A stretch of 64,000 nt of DNA. Origin: Gracilimonas sp. Its GTDB lineage: Bacteria; Bacteroidota; Rhodothermia; Balneolales; Balneolaceae. Positions 36,719 through 46,836 of the stretch are shown here, in pieces. The stretch covers positions 1,736,001 through 1,800,000 of the forward strand of contig NZ_JABURM010000005.1 in assembly GCF_014762685.1 (NCBI RefSeq), in the 5' to 3' direction. Position 1 is the stretch's first letter; each line of letters starts with the position of its first letter. The notes under the pieces were generated by a model. It was not told the DNA's origin. It saw nothing but the letters and a program-made list of their open reading frames with translations, and searched no databases. A program made the position numbers and the translations under genes.

Positions 36719-37963
36719 TCATTCTTTTGACCCAAATTCAATGGTCTTGTTACTGATGAGTGGTTGGGCCCAGAAGCCGATACTCAGTATGTATCCAAAT
36801 GAGATATAGAGGAATAACATCCCGATTCTCAACCCAAATAGATCACCAAGTGAACCCACGATAAGCGGAACAATTGCACCACCGGCAATTCCGGTAACCA
36901 ATATTCCTGAAAAAGTTCCATGATGCTCGGCCACTGAATTTAGTGCTAACGAAAATATAATCGGCCACATAACAGCAATAAAAAATCCTATTGCAGGAAA
37001 AGTATAAAGTGCCATCTCTCCAGGACCAAAAAGAGAAAGGGTAAGTGAAATTAATACAGCTACTGTAAAGAGGATAAGTACTTTTTTACTGTCCATAACT
37101 TTTAGCAGGAATAAACCAAGCATAGTCCCTGCAGTCATCATTCCCCAAAACCAAGAGACTACTGAAGCTCCGGTGGTTTGAGGATCGTATCCATGGTAGG
37201 TTGAAAGAAATTCTGATATCCAGTTGGCAACCCCTTGTTCAGCACCTACATAAGCGAAAATACCAAAGAAGAACAAGATTACTTTCTTGTTTTTTAATAA
37301 CTCTATATGGGTTTCAAAAGCGCCAATCAATTCGTCTTCTTTTTTCTCTACTTCCGGAAACTTAGAAGCCGCAATCACAATCACCATAACTACACAAACA
37401 AATGCGAATAACCAGTATAATGAAACCCAGGGCAAGTTCTCCGGAACTATGTTAGTAAGCAAACTCAACAATGCGCCCATGTTTTCAGTACCGATATTAA
37501 GAACCAAATAAGAATAAACAAGTGGGCTTATAAAAGAAGCCAGTCCGAAAAACAATTGAGCCATCACTGAATTGAAAGCAAAATTTTCTTCCCCACCAGA
37601 AACCCTGAGGAGTGGATTAATAGCTACCTGAAGCATAGCCATCCCTGAGCCGATAAGGAATAAAGAAATGACGGCAATTAAATATTGAGGAAATAAAGCA
37701 AAAAGTAACGCCCCGGAAAATGCTACCAGAAATGCGGCTATCATTACTTTTTTTTCCGCAAACCGTTCGATCAATATTCCTGAAGGAATCGACATCACCC
37801 CATAGGCTATAAAGAATGCAAATGGTAAAATCGCTACTAAGGTAAGACTCAAATTAAAATCCTCAATGATCTGAGGAACAAGCGGACCTATTATATTTGT
37901 TAGAAATGAGATAACAAAAAATATTAATACGATAAGTCCTACCAGGTAATAATTCCGTTTCAT
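36719..37963 (-). CDS. FucP-like MFS sugar permease
   Basis: 414 residues with 12 predicted membrane helices. The N-terminal NYYLVGLIVLIFFVISFLTNIIGPLVPQI and short loop SGILIERFAEKK fit the sugar:H+ symporter branch (FucP/NagP type) of the major facilitator family. The gene lies directly upstream of the ROK kinase, the usual arrangement for import followed by phosphorylation. The sugar is inferred from context to be a free hexosamine or similar. Confidence 0.85.
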   Translation of the reverse strand: MKRNYYLVGLIVLIFFVISFLTNIIGPLVPQIIEDFNLSLTLVAILPFAFFIAYGVMSIPSGILIERFAEKKVMIAAFLVAFSGALLFALFPQYLIAVISLFLIGSGMAMLQVAINPLLRVSGGEENFAFNSVMAQLFFGLASFISPLVYSYLVLNIGTENMGALLSLLTNIVPENLPWVSLYWLFAFVCVVMVIVIAASKFPEVEKKEDELIGAFETHIELLKNKKVILFFFGIFAYVGAEQGVANWISEFLSTYHGYDPQTTGASVVSWFWGMMTAGTMLGLFLLKVMDSKKVLILFTVAVLISLTLSLFGPGEMALYTFPAIGFFIAVMWPIIFSLALNSVAEHHGTFSGILVTGIAGGAIVPLIVGSLGDLFGLRIGMLFLYISFGYILSIGFWAQPLISNKTIEFGSKE

Positions 37964-38021
37964 AATATTGATATAGTGAGTGGTGCTAGTGTTTCAGGTT
38001 TAAATAAAAATAATAGGTAAG

Positions 38022-38927
38022 CTATTTCTTTAACATTGGAAATAACTTTCTGATTTCTTCTTCGGTGGGCTGATATCCATATTCACAAATCTCAAATGAT
38101 TCAGCATATTTGAATGTTTTTGCTTTCTCTTTACCATACCATTTTTCGAGTACTTTACGCTGTTCCGGTGAAACCCCCATCTGACCTATGAACCCATTTC
38201 GTAAAAACTCTTTTCTTTCCTCTTCACCTTCAGGTACTTTATCTAAATTTCCTGAAACCCAGGGAAGCCACTCGTATACCTGAGACTCATGTGCATCGAA
38301 GGCATTTACTTTTTTCTCAAAGGTCTCATCTATTCCAACTACGATGTCATGGGAGAAGGGATTCGGTTTTTGGAAACCATCTGCCATATACAAAAACACC
38401 GGATTTTTCTTTAATGGGGGGGTGTCGGGGGCTACATTTGGAACTACTACCATATAAGCAGCATCCTGAACCAATACACCCGCATATCTGTGGTCAGGGT
38501 GATAATCGTTCGGGCGTAATCCTAGTACGATATCGGCATTCCAATTTCTAATTTCTCGAATAACCTGTTGTCTGATATGTAACTCAGGCAGCAATTCTCC
38601 ATCATGATTATCTAAAACTTTATATTCGTCAATACCCAATCTTCTGCCTGCTTCAGCTGCTTCTGCTCTTCTACGTTTAGCCAGCATCCCGCCGCCTTCT
38701 TCATAATGACCTGCATCTCCATTTGTAATTGACAGGAATTTAACTGCATAACCTCTTTCAGCTAGCATAGCTGCGGTTCCTCCCATTTTAGCATCGCCAT
38801 CATCTGGATGAGCGAATATAGCAATCACTCTAATTTTATCATTTCCATCATCCGGCAACTGAGCACTTGCCAAAAAAGTAACAGAAAGTAATAGCGTAGT
38901 AAAAAGTAATGATCTTAAATAGTTCAT
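38022..38927 (-). CDS. Exported PIG-L (LmbE-like) deacetylase 1
   Basis: 301 residues with a cleavable signal (LLFTTLLLSVTFLASAQ). The zinc-site motif AHPDDGDAKMGG (about 38-49) and the distal His motif NDYHPDHRYAG (about 136) are intact. PIG-L enzymes remove N-acetyl groups from GlcNAc-type sugars or sugar conjugates. The signal peptide places it in the periplasm, unusual for routes that deacetylate after phosphorylation. It lies between SusD and the MFS gene. Confidence 0.85.
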   Translation of the reverse strand: MNYLRSLLFTTLLLSVTFLASAQLPDDGNDKIRVIAIFAHPDDGDAKMGGTAAMLAERGYAVKFLSITNGDAGHYEEGGGMLAKRRRAEAAEAGRRLGIDEYKVLDNHDGELLPELHIRQQVIREIRNWNADIVLGLRPNDYHPDHRYAGVLVQDAAYMVVVPNVAPDTPPLKKNPVFLYMADGFQKPNPFSHDIVVGIDETFEKKVNAFDAHESQVYEWLPWVSGNLDKVPEGEEERKEFLRNGFIGQMGVSPEQRKVLEKWYGKEKAKTFKYAESFEICEYGYQPTEEEIRKLFPMLKK

Positions 38928-38996
38928 TTATTTTGATTTAAATTAAAAAAATAGCCGGGATATATGAGTGTATTATCCCGGCTAAAAAGCTACTAT

Positions 38997-40376
38997 TTAT
39001 TGGTGTTCTGGATTTTGGGTCATTTCATCTGGCGCAACATCTATAGCCCCAAGTGGAATCGGATACAGAAGTGTTACTTCCGACTCTGATATCCCTAAAT
39101 GATTAGCCATTACTGATTTCGCTACTCCAAATCGCAGCAAGTCAGGCCATCTTTTATTTTCAAATGCAAACTCCAATCGCCGTTCCTGCAGAAGTTTCTC
39201 CTCAAAAGTACCCGGCGTATTAGTATCAATATCGGTCAATCCGGCACGATTTCTTACTTCATTGATAAGATCATATGCTTCACCACTTTCACCAAGGGCT
39301 TCAGCCAAGTTCAATAGAACCTCAGCATATCGAATTTCCATCCAATTATTAGGTGCATCAAAAGCATTTGAAGGGGAGCTATCAAATTTCTTGACCCAAT
39401 ATGTCCCGGTAGCTGTTGTATCCAAGGTTCCATTGAGTCTTTCATCTGCAGAATCAAACTGAGCAACGATATCATCGGTAACATTTTGTGGAGCAACTCC
39501 TCCACCAACACCACCACCGACACCATTTGGCGTATACATATCAGTATATGCACTTCCTTCTCCAAGGCCACCGGAGATATATTGAACCTCAAATATAGAC
39601 TCAATATTTCCTTCATTAGAAGCGCCCCAAAGCTCAGCATAATCAGCTACAAGGTCGTATTGCTCTGAGTCCACAACTCTTCGTAACGGTCCTTCAGCTG
39701 CGGTGGGATTTCCAGCTTGCAAATGTACTCTTCCCAATAAAGCAGCAGCAGCATGTTTAGTGGCACGCCCGCCATCTGTTACTTCCGGCAATAATGTCTC
39801 AGCCTCTTCCAAATCAGAAGCAATGCGGTCAAATATAACCGAAGCAGAAACTTGGTTTATTTCCACATTTGGTGAAGTAACTTCTTCAAACTGCTCAGGA
39901 ATGTTTCCAAAAATGACAGCCATATGATAGTAAAGTAATGATCGTATAAAAAGTGCTTCTCCTTTAATTTGATCCTTTAAGTTACTATCCGTGAAATTAA
40001 CATCATCAATACGAGCTATAATCGTATTTGCTCTGGCGATTCCTTCGTAAGACTGATTCCAGGTTGTACTCAACTCACTCGCCGTCGATATTTCCTGAAA
40101 ATCATCCAGCTGTTGTAGTGTAGCGGCAAGACCTGTTGCCCCACCACCGTTTGCTCCATTATCAGCTCTCATTTCTAACATGAGTACATAGTTGACTCCA
40201 AAGGTTCCATTACTTTGAAGTGCATCGTATGCACCTGTAATAGCTACTTCAAAATCGCCCTGTGTTTCATAGAAGTTTTGCGAGTTTCGCTCCGATATCG
40301 GACTTAAGGTTGTAAAATCTTCTCCACAAGAGACAAATAAAAGCGGAAGAAGAAATATTAGATATAATTTTTTCAT
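38997..40376 (-). CDS. SusD/RagB-family glycan-binding lipoprotein
   Basis: 459 residues with lipoprotein signal (YLIFLLPLLFVSC, Cys about 17). The SusD fold is recognised from NFYETQGDFEVAITGAYDAL, the TPR-like GEALFIRSLLYYHMAVIFGNIP and the C-terminal MEIRYAEVLLNLAEALG and LLQERRLEFAFENKRW. It binds the glycan at the cell surface and forms a lid on SusC, which lies 26 bp upstream. Confidence 0.92.
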   Translation of the reverse strand: MKKLYLIFLLPLLFVSCGEDFTTLSPISERNSQNFYETQGDFEVAITGAYDALQSNGTFGVNYVLMLEMRADNGANGGGATGLAATLQQLDDFQEISTASELSTTWNQSYEGIARANTIIARIDDVNFTDSNLKDQIKGEALFIRSLLYYHMAVIFGNIPEQFEEVTSPNVEINQVSASVIFDRIASDLEEAETLLPEVTDGGRATKHAAAALLGRVHLQAGNPTAAEGPLRRVVDSEQYDLVADYAELWGASNEGNIESIFEVQYISGGLGEGSAYTDMYTPNGVGGGVGGGVAPQNVTDDIVAQFDSADERLNGTLDTTATGTYWVKKFDSSPSNAFDAPNNWMEIRYAEVLLNLAEALGESGEAYDLINEVRNRAGLTDIDTNTPGTFEEKLLQERRLEFAFENKRWPDLLRFGVAKSVMANHLGISESEVTLLYPIPLGAIDVAPDEMTQNPEHQ

Positions 40377-40402
40377 GGTTCTTATCCTTTTTAAAATTCT
40401 GA

Positions 40403-43400
40403 TTAAAAGTCGAGGTTAATACCGAATTGGAATGTTCTTGATAATGGATAGGCACCATAATCTTCACCCGGTGTCAAACTGTTCGTTTGCAGGCTTACCT
40501 CGGGATTAAATCCTATATAATCTGTAAAAATAGCAACGTTAGTAGCAGATGCATACAAGCGAGCAGAGCTAAATATACCTTCAATCCATGAAGCCGGTAA
40601 AGTATACCCTAACGTTATATTTTTAATCTTCAAATAGCTTCCATCTTGTACCTGATAAGAAGAAATTCGGTTATTATTACCATGGTTAGCTGAATTACGG
40701 TCAGCCCTCGGATGTTCTCCATTCCCTGGTTCTGATTCAGAGATCCAACGATCATTCAGTGCTGCATATGAATTGAAATTAGCTTCACCATTGAGGAGGT
40801 GACGGGAAGTTAAGTTCAGTACATCCCGGCCTTGAACTCCCTGAATGAAAATACTCAGATCAACACCTTTATAGTTAAATCTATTTGTGATTCCATAGGT
40901 GTAGTCGGGATGATAGCTGCCAATCACCGTGCGATCGTCTGCGTTAATTACACCGTCGCCATTCACATCCTTAAACTTAAAGTCGCCGGGACGTGGAGCA
41001 GGAGCCATTAAATCATCAGGTGAATTATTAATATCCGCCTGATTTTGATAAATACCATCAACTACATATCCATAGTAACTACCTATTGGATCTCCGATAC
41101 GCGTAATATGACGATTACCGGCTGCTCCGGAACTTAAAATTGGATCTCCTTCCGGGCCTAATTTAAGTACTTTATTACGGTTTGCAGCAATATTGAAATC
41201 AGTAGCCCATTGGAAATCACCTGAGAAGTTTCTGGAAGTGATAGCAAACTCAACTCCTTTATTCTCAACTTCACCAATATTTGTCAGTGCTGTTTCAAAC
41301 CCGGTTGATGCAGGAATGTTTACCATAAGCAAAAGATCTTTGGTAGTACTGTTATATACATCAAACGAACCATAAATTCGACTTTCAAGGAAAGCATAAT
41401 CAATACCAAGATTAACTTGATAAGTTGTTTCCCAGGTAAGCTCATCATTTCCAATTGTTCTTGGAGCAACACCAATGCTCTCACTTCCTGAAAATGGATA
41501 ATTGGCTTCACCTAATAATCCGATTGATCCATAGTTTGGAATCTCAAAGTTACCGGTTACACCATAACTGCCTCTGAATTTCAACTCATTTATAGCATCA
41601 ATATCGGCCAAAAATGATTCCTGAGTTGCTCTCCATCCTAATGAAAACGATGGGAATACACCCGTTTGATTTTCGCTACCGAACCTTGATGAACGATCAG
41701 CACGGACAGTACCTGTAAACAAATATCTATCTTTGTATACATAATTAACACGGGCAAGGGTTGAAACTAAACTCCATTCTTCCTGAATTTCATCACCACC
41801 TGTGATAATACCGCCATTAACAGTTTTAACTTGATCGTCAGTGAAGTTTTGGGCTACTATAACACTTCGGCTATCCGTTTGCTTTTGAGCAGTGTACCCG
41901 GCTACAGCATTCAAACTGTGATCCTCTCCAAAGGACTTCACATAGTTAAGTGTATTTTCCCATAACCAATTAAAGCTATCACCTGAACTGCTTTGAGCAT
42001 AAGGCTGTGGAGATGTCTGAGTTCTATAAAGAAACTCGGTTCCCCTGTAAAATGACTGTTTAAAATTATTCAGATCATAACCAACCAAAGACTTGAATGT
42101 AAGGTTCTGATTTATGTTAAAATCACCATAAAAATTACCGAACACTCGATTATTCTTAATGTCCTCACTTATGAATTCCATAATGGCAAGTGGGTTACTG
42201 GCTGATGTAGTTCCTCCACCCAGATAAGACTGATTATTCAGCTGGTTTATAGAACCATCCGGATTATAGGGTGCAACTACGGGCGAGTGAACCATCGCAG
42301 AGTATACAATTCCGGGAGGTGAGCCAAAATAAGGTGCATTAGCAGGTAATCTGTCGTGCTGCGTTAAAGCCGTATTGATCGAAGTACCAATGGTAAACTT
42401 GTCACTTAAATCCTGAGTCAGGTTTAATTTTAATGTATAACGATCAAAGGCAGAACCATCTAAAACACCTTCTTGATTCAGGTAACCGGCTGAAAGGAAA
42501 TATCTACTGCTTTCATTTCCCCCACCTACAGAAAGGTCATAATTCTGCATTACTGCAGGGCTAAAAATAAGATCCAACCAATCGGTATCAGTTCCATCCC
42601 AATTAACATATTGTTCCGGAATCAAATAGTTCCCTACGTTTGGACGCCCTGCATTTGTATCAGGATCGTAATTTGGATTAGCCGGAGCATCTCCCATTTC
42701 AATATCCTGCAGATAATTATTATTACGTGAATCTTTGGTATAAGCTATCACTTCCTCGGCATTCATTAAATCCGGCTGGTTGAATATAGTCGAACTTCCC
42801 ATATAGCTATTAAAGGAAATCTGGGGAGTACCAGCACTACCTCTCTTAGTTGTAATAAGAACAACCCCATTAGACCCTCTGGATCCATAAATAGCAGCAG
42901 CAGAAGCATCCTTTAAAACCTCAATTGATTCTATATCTCTTGGGTTAATGGTTGCTAATGGATTAGCCTTAGGTGGCTGAAAAGAAGCTCTTTGGCTTCC
43001 AATACTTGCTTGAAGGTTCGTGCCTTTTGAAATAGGAACTCCATCCACTACATACAGCGGGTCATTACCGGCAGAAATAGAACCTGTTCCACGAATCAAA
43101 ATTTGTGGACTAGCCCCGGGCTCACCTGTTGACTCCGCTACATTAACCCCAGCCATTCTACCCTGAAGTGCATTTTCAAAACTTGAGACAGGAATGCTGT
43201 TGATTTCCTCAGGCCTTATTGACGTCACGGAACCTGTAACCTCTGTTCGTTGCTGTGTACCATATCCAACAACAACAACATCCTCAAATTGTACAAGATC
43301 ATAGACTAAATCTATTTCAAAATAGTTTTGATCACCTATAATCACTTCTTGTGTTTTATATCCTACAAATCGAAAAACTAATACCTCAGCATCATCAGGG

Positions 43401-43981
43401 ACTGTAAACTCAAACTCCCCATCCGCATTTGTAGCAGTACCTATATTCGTACCTTCTACAGATACGTTAACGGCTGGCAGTGTTTCGCCGGTTTGTGAGT
43501 CCCTAACCACACCAGAAATATCTTTCTCAAGTTGAGTAATTTCATTTTTCAAAGATTGGCTTTCAATCAACATGATTTCCCTGGTGTTAGAAACTACAGC
43601 TTCGTAACCCGAATCGAGTAATACATATTGTAAAGCATCAGAAACACTTACATCTTTAAGCTCTACTGAAATAGACTTAGACAGTGCTTTTAAGTCTGAG
43701 TTAAGAGCAATTCCAAGTTTTGACTTCTTTGAAATTAACTTTAATACGTCACCAAGAGGGACGTCTTTCTCATCTAATGTAATCTTCTTCCTCAATTCTG
43801 GAATACTATTGGAATACAACTTAACTGAATAGTACTGACTGGAAATTGTCTGCAAACTATTCGAAAGAGATGTAATCAATTGTGCCTTTGCATTTGTAGT
43901 ATTACCAAAATGAAGTACAACAATACCAAGTAACATATATGATATCGCAATCCTTACTGTTTTTGTAACAAATGTTCTCAT
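40403..43981 (-). CDS. SusC/RagA TonB-dependent receptor with STN domain
   Basis: 1192 residues. Signal peptide, then an STN domain (about 65-150, TLDEKDVPLGDVLKLISKKS), a carboxypeptidase-D-like domain (about 160-230, GTNIGTATNADGEFEF), the plug (VVVGYGTQQRTEVTGSVTSI; GRMAGVNV; GSRGSNGVVLITTKRG) and a large beta barrel ending with the aromatic tail FQFGINLDF. It imports oligosaccharides using TonB. The STN domain normally contacts FecR, so binding of substrate would signal to the ECF sigma factor encoded upstream. Confidence 0.95.
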   Translation of the reverse strand: MRTFVTKTVRIAISYMLLGIVVLHFGNTTNAKAQLITSLSNSLQTISSQYYSVKLYSNSIPELRKKITLDEKDVPLGDVLKLISKKSKLGIALNSDLKALSKSISVELKDVSVSDALQYVLLDSGYEAVVSNTREIMLIESQSLKNEITQLEKDISGVVRDSQTGETLPAVNVSVEGTNIGTATNADGEFEFTVPDDAEVLVFRFVGYKTQEVIIGDQNYFEIDLVYDLVQFEDVVVVGYGTQQRTEVTGSVTSIRPEEINSIPVSSFENALQGRMAGVNVAESTGEPGASPQILIRGTGSISAGNDPLYVVDGVPISKGTNLQASIGSQRASFQPPKANPLATINPRDIESIEVLKDASAAAIYGSRGSNGVVLITTKRGSAGTPQISFNSYMGSSTIFNQPDLMNAEEVIAYTKDSRNNNYLQDIEMGDAPANPNYDPDTNAGRPNVGNYLIPEQYVNWDGTDTDWLDLIFSPAVMQNYDLSVGGGNESSRYFLSAGYLNQEGVLDGSAFDRYTLKLNLTQDLSDKFTIGTSINTALTQHDRLPANAPYFGSPPGIVYSAMVHSPVVAPYNPDGSINQLNNQSYLGGGTTSASNPLAIMEFISEDIKNNRVFGNFYGDFNINQNLTFKSLVGYDLNNFKQSFYRGTEFLYRTQTSPQPYAQSSSGDSFNWLWENTLNYVKSFGEDHSLNAVAGYTAQKQTDSRSVIVAQNFTDDQVKTVNGGIITGGDEIQEEWSLVSTLARVNYVYKDRYLFTGTVRADRSSRFGSENQTGVFPSFSLGWRATQESFLADIDAINELKFRGSYGVTGNFEIPNYGSIGLLGEANYPFSGSESIGVAPRTIGNDELTWETTYQVNLGIDYAFLESRIYGSFDVYNSTTKDLLLMVNIPASTGFETALTNIGEVENKGVEFAITSRNFSGDFQWATDFNIAANRNKVLKLGPEGDPILSSGAAGNRHITRIGDPIGSYYGYVVDGIYQNQADINNSPDDLMAPAPRPGDFKFKDVNGDGVINADDRTVIGSYHPDYTYGITNRFNYKGVDLSIFIQGVQGRDVLNLTSRHLLNGEANFNSYAALNDRWISESEPGNGEHPRADRNSANHGNNNRISSYQVQDGSYLKIKNITLGYTLPASWIEGIFSSARLYASATNVAIFTDYIGFNPEVSLQTNSLTPGEDYGAYPLSRTFQFGINLDF

Positions 43982-44076
43982 CCGTGTCCTCTATAGCTAG
44001 TTTTTGTTCTTGTTATAAAAGCGCTTCCAATTTTACCTGATAACAAAACGAATTAATGCCTTGTTGTTTAACAGGG

Positions 44077-45108
44077 TTATTTACTGAAAGTAACTTTGTC
44101 CTTACTAATTTTATATCTGATATCTAACGAAGTAGCAATCGTCCGGATCACGTTATCCATACTTTTACTTTTCAATTCAGCTGTTAAATGCATGTTTTTG
44201 ATGGAATCAGAATCAAATACTACGGTTATGTCGTACCGGCGTTCCAATTGTTTTGCAACTTCAGACATTGCAGTGTAATCAAACTTCAACTCGCCTCGTT
44301 TCCAACTCAAATAAAAATCTATATTGTCAACATTTTCGGTAATCATCCTGCTATTTGATAAGTCTAACCGAGCAAGTTTACCTTTGGTTAAAATTATTCC
44401 ATCATTCGCATTAGAATTTGCTCGCCTAAATGATACAACACCACTTTCAACTACAGTCTGTACTGTTTTATCGTCTGAATAATTTTTTACTACAAATGAA
44501 GTTCCAAGAACTTGAATTATAGCACCGTTAGTATTTATGATAAATGGCTTATTTGGGTTCTTTGCTACATCAAAATATGCCTCCCCTTCAAGATAAACCT
44601 CCCTGGAATCTTCACTAAAAACAGTCGGTATGGAAATTCGACTATCGGCATTCAAATACACTTTTGTCCCATCAGATAAAGTCACTCCCCCACGCTTACC
44701 CTTCGACATTGAAATTTCTTTCAAAGCCGTATTTTGAACTTCTTTAACAGGTACATAAATCGATTTAAAGGTATATAACCCAAAAAGCCCGGCCAGTAAA
44801 AATATTGCAGCTACACGAATTACAACAGACCAAGTAGAATTTAAAGAAAACTTACTTCGGCTTGCTGTTGTTTTAATATTTCCAATAATACCCTCATCAT
44901 CCATTCTGTTTTTCAAAACAGCCCAATCAACTTCGGTATTAAAAAGAGTATTTGGCGGATAATTTTTTGAAGAAAGCTCCCACAGTTCATTTAGGCTATT
45001 CAAATAATCTTGGTTTTTAGCACTTTCTGAAAGCCACTTATCTACTGATAGCTTCTCAGCTTTTGAGCATTCTCCAGTCAAATATTTTGATAGTAATTCT
45101 ATATCCAA
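44077..45108 (-). CDS. FecR-family anti-sigma factor
   Basis: 343 residues. Cytoplasmic N-terminal anti-sigma region (1-85, LLSKYLTGECSKAEKLSVDKW), one transmembrane helix (about 97-114, VVIRVAAIFLLAGLFGLYTF), a FecR domain (about 130-230, GVTLSDGTKVYLNADSRI) and a C-terminal STN-like domain (LKFDYTAMSEVAKQLERRYDI). It links SusC to the sigma factor encoded 79 bp upstream. Confidence 0.92.
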   Translation of the reverse strand: MDIELLSKYLTGECSKAEKLSVDKWLSESAKNQDYLNSLNELWELSSKNYPPNTLFNTEVDWAVLKNRMDDEGIIGNIKTTASRSKFSLNSTWSVVIRVAAIFLLAGLFGLYTFKSIYVPVKEVQNTALKEISMSKGKRGGVTLSDGTKVYLNADSRISIPTVFSEDSREVYLEGEAYFDVAKNPNKPFIINTNGAIIQVLGTSFVVKNYSDDKTVQTVVESGVVSFRRANSNANDGIILTKGKLARLDLSNSRMITENVDNIDFYLSWKRGELKFDYTAMSEVAKQLERRYDITVVFDSDSIKNMHLTAELKSKSMDNVIRTIATSLDIRYKISKDKVTFSK

Positions 45109-45187
45109 AGTTTGAATCTGATTAAGTGTGTTACTTCTTTATTTCTTTAATAAGACAAGTCTAATTCTTAATACCCCCAAGAGTAAT

Positions 45188-45808
45188 TTAATTTTTTTTA
45201 GACATGTCCTTTAGTAGTATTTGATCACGAATATCTTGCAATGCGTTTGCAATATGATTCTCAACTGTTTTTCTAGTTATATCAAGAACTTTAGCTATTT
45301 CTTTATATGACAGCCCATGACGTCTATTCAACTCAAAAACCATTCTTCTTTTTTCTGGCATGTTCTCTACAATTGCCCAGATTTGCTTAATAGAATAACG
45401 TTGAAGATCAGTTAACCCGTCATTGTTTTTAGCACCAGGCATCCCAAATAATGCTAAACTTTCCATCTCGGTTCGAAATCCGCTTATAATTCTAAGCTGT
45501 GAATTTTGTTTTTCCAATAGATTAAGAGCCTGATTTTTCACCGATTGAAAAAGATAAACCCTCACACCTACGTTAATTTCCCAATTTTCCCGATTCCTCC
45601 AGATTTTCAGAAATACATCTTGTACAACATCTCGTGCAAACTCTCTGGATTTCGTAATACTGATTGCGAACCTGCTCAATTCAATATGATACTTGAAAAA
45701 TAAATACTCGAATGCTTTTTCATTTCCCTCGCGTATCAATGCTACAAGCTCTAGTTCATCTAGATCATCCATAGAGTTTTGACTTTGAAACACGGAGGCT
45801 AAAAACAT
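45188..45808 (-). CDS. ECF RNA polymerase sigma factor, FecI-like
   Basis: 206 residues. Sigma region 2 (LVALIREGNEKAFEYLFFKY, FARDVVQDVFLKIW) and region 4 helix-turn-helix (LSYKEIAKVLDITRKTVENH) are clear. A second Met 12 codons in (MDDLDELELV) is an alternative start. It should transcribe the adjacent susCD operon when FecR is signalled by SusC. Confidence 0.92.
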   Translation of the reverse strand: MFLASVFQSQNSMDDLDELELVALIREGNEKAFEYLFFKYHIELSRFAISITKSREFARDVVQDVFLKIWRNRENWEINVGVRVYLFQSVKNQALNLLEKQNSQLRIISGFRTEMESLALFGMPGAKNNDGLTDLQRYSIKQIWAIVENMPEKRRMVFELNRRHGLSYKEIAKVLDITRKTVENHIANALQDIRDQILLKDMSKKN

Positions 45809-45901
45809 CTTATTTATATCTACAATAGTTGGTACTCAATTTAGAATTATTGAGCTGACAATGTATTATTCAAATAATCTATTCAATTATAACATAATCA
45901 T

Positions 45902-45931
45902 TAGCAGCAGATACCATAGTATCCGCTGCTA
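45902..45931. other. 13-bp stem-loop after the PIG-L 2 gene
   Basis: TAGCAGCAGATAC (45902-45914) and GTATCCGCTGCTA (45919-45931) form an almost perfect stem (one G-U on the minus strand) with a four-base loop. It starts about 25 bases after the PIG-L 2 stop and 90 bases before the sigma gene. No uridine run follows in either direction, so it may be an RNA processing or stabilising element, or a palindromic binding site. Confidence 0.55.
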
Positions 45932-45954
45932 TATTAATTAAAAAAAATAACTCA

Positions 45955-46821
45955 CTACCAATCCCTTCTGGAACCTGCTCCATCTGGATTGCCTTTATAA
46001 TATCTAAAACTTTCCATCGGCTTACCGTCACGAGCACCTCGCTCATACACTCTGTTTCGCATACGCTCGAGAAATTCTTCCCCCTCATTACCAGGTAAAT
46101 CTTCCAAATTCGGGCCTGTATAATTACTAAAAGCAGATGTAAATTGACTTACATATTTACTTAAAGAACGAACTTTATTTTCTGCGAAATCTGAAATATC
46201 AACCCAAGTGTTTTCGTGGGACCCTGTTGTACTATAGAAAAGATAGTCGGTAACTGAATGCTCTTCCAAGCCTTCATTAATAATTTGACTTGGAAAAATT
46301 AGTCTCCATTCAGCTGCTCGGGCAGCATCTACTGCCAGATATGAAGCCGCACGGTGATCCGCCTTATGCCATTGCTGATATCCATAGCCGGGATCAAAAG
46401 CCATTAGCGTATTAGGCTTCAGCTTTCTTATCCACCAAACAATTTGTTTTACAACTTCTTCCCGATCTGCAAACTCTAACATACCATCTGTATAACCTAG
46501 ATTGATATAGTTTTCTTCAGGTATGCCTAATTCCTTTAAAGCATCAACTTCTTCTTGTCTGCGAATTTTAGCTAATCTGTCACGTGTCATAGTCGGGTCA
46601 CTTGTACCTACATTCCCCGTGGTTAAGAGCATGACATAAACATCATTTCCGTTAGCTTGAAGTGTAGCTAATGTTCCGTGTGACCCTCCATCATCGTCTG
46701 GATGAGCTCCTATCAATAATATGGTTCTACCTGTCCATTCTTCTACCGGTGTATCAGGTTGCGCAATCAATAAAAATGGCGTTAACATGAATGTAACCAA
46801 TAGTATTTTTATTCTTTTCAT
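45955..46821 (-). CDS. Exported PIG-L (LmbE-like) deacetylase 2
   Basis: 288 residues with a cleavable signal (KILLVTFMLTPFLLIAQ). Zinc motif GAHPDDDGGSHGT (about 37) and distal motif WHKADHRAASYLAVDAA (about 153) are intact. It is clearly diverged from PIG-L 1, so it may act on a different bond or oligosaccharide. It lies 15 bp after nagB, which ties deacetylation to glucosamine-6-phosphate catabolism. Confidence 0.85.
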   Translation of the reverse strand: MKRIKILLVTFMLTPFLLIAQPDTPVEEWTGRTILLIGAHPDDDGGSHGTLATLQANGNDVYVMLLTTGNVGTSDPTMTRDRLAKIRRQEEVDALKELGIPEENYINLGYTDGMLEFADREEVVKQIVWWIRKLKPNTLMAFDPGYGYQQWHKADHRAASYLAVDAARAAEWRLIFPSQIINEGLEEHSVTDYLFYSTTGSHENTWVDISDFAENKVRSLSKYVSQFTSAFSNYTGPNLEDLPGNEGEEFLERMRNRVYERGARDGKPMESFRYYKGNPDGAGSRRDW

Positions 46822-46836
46822 AGTTTGTCCTATTTG

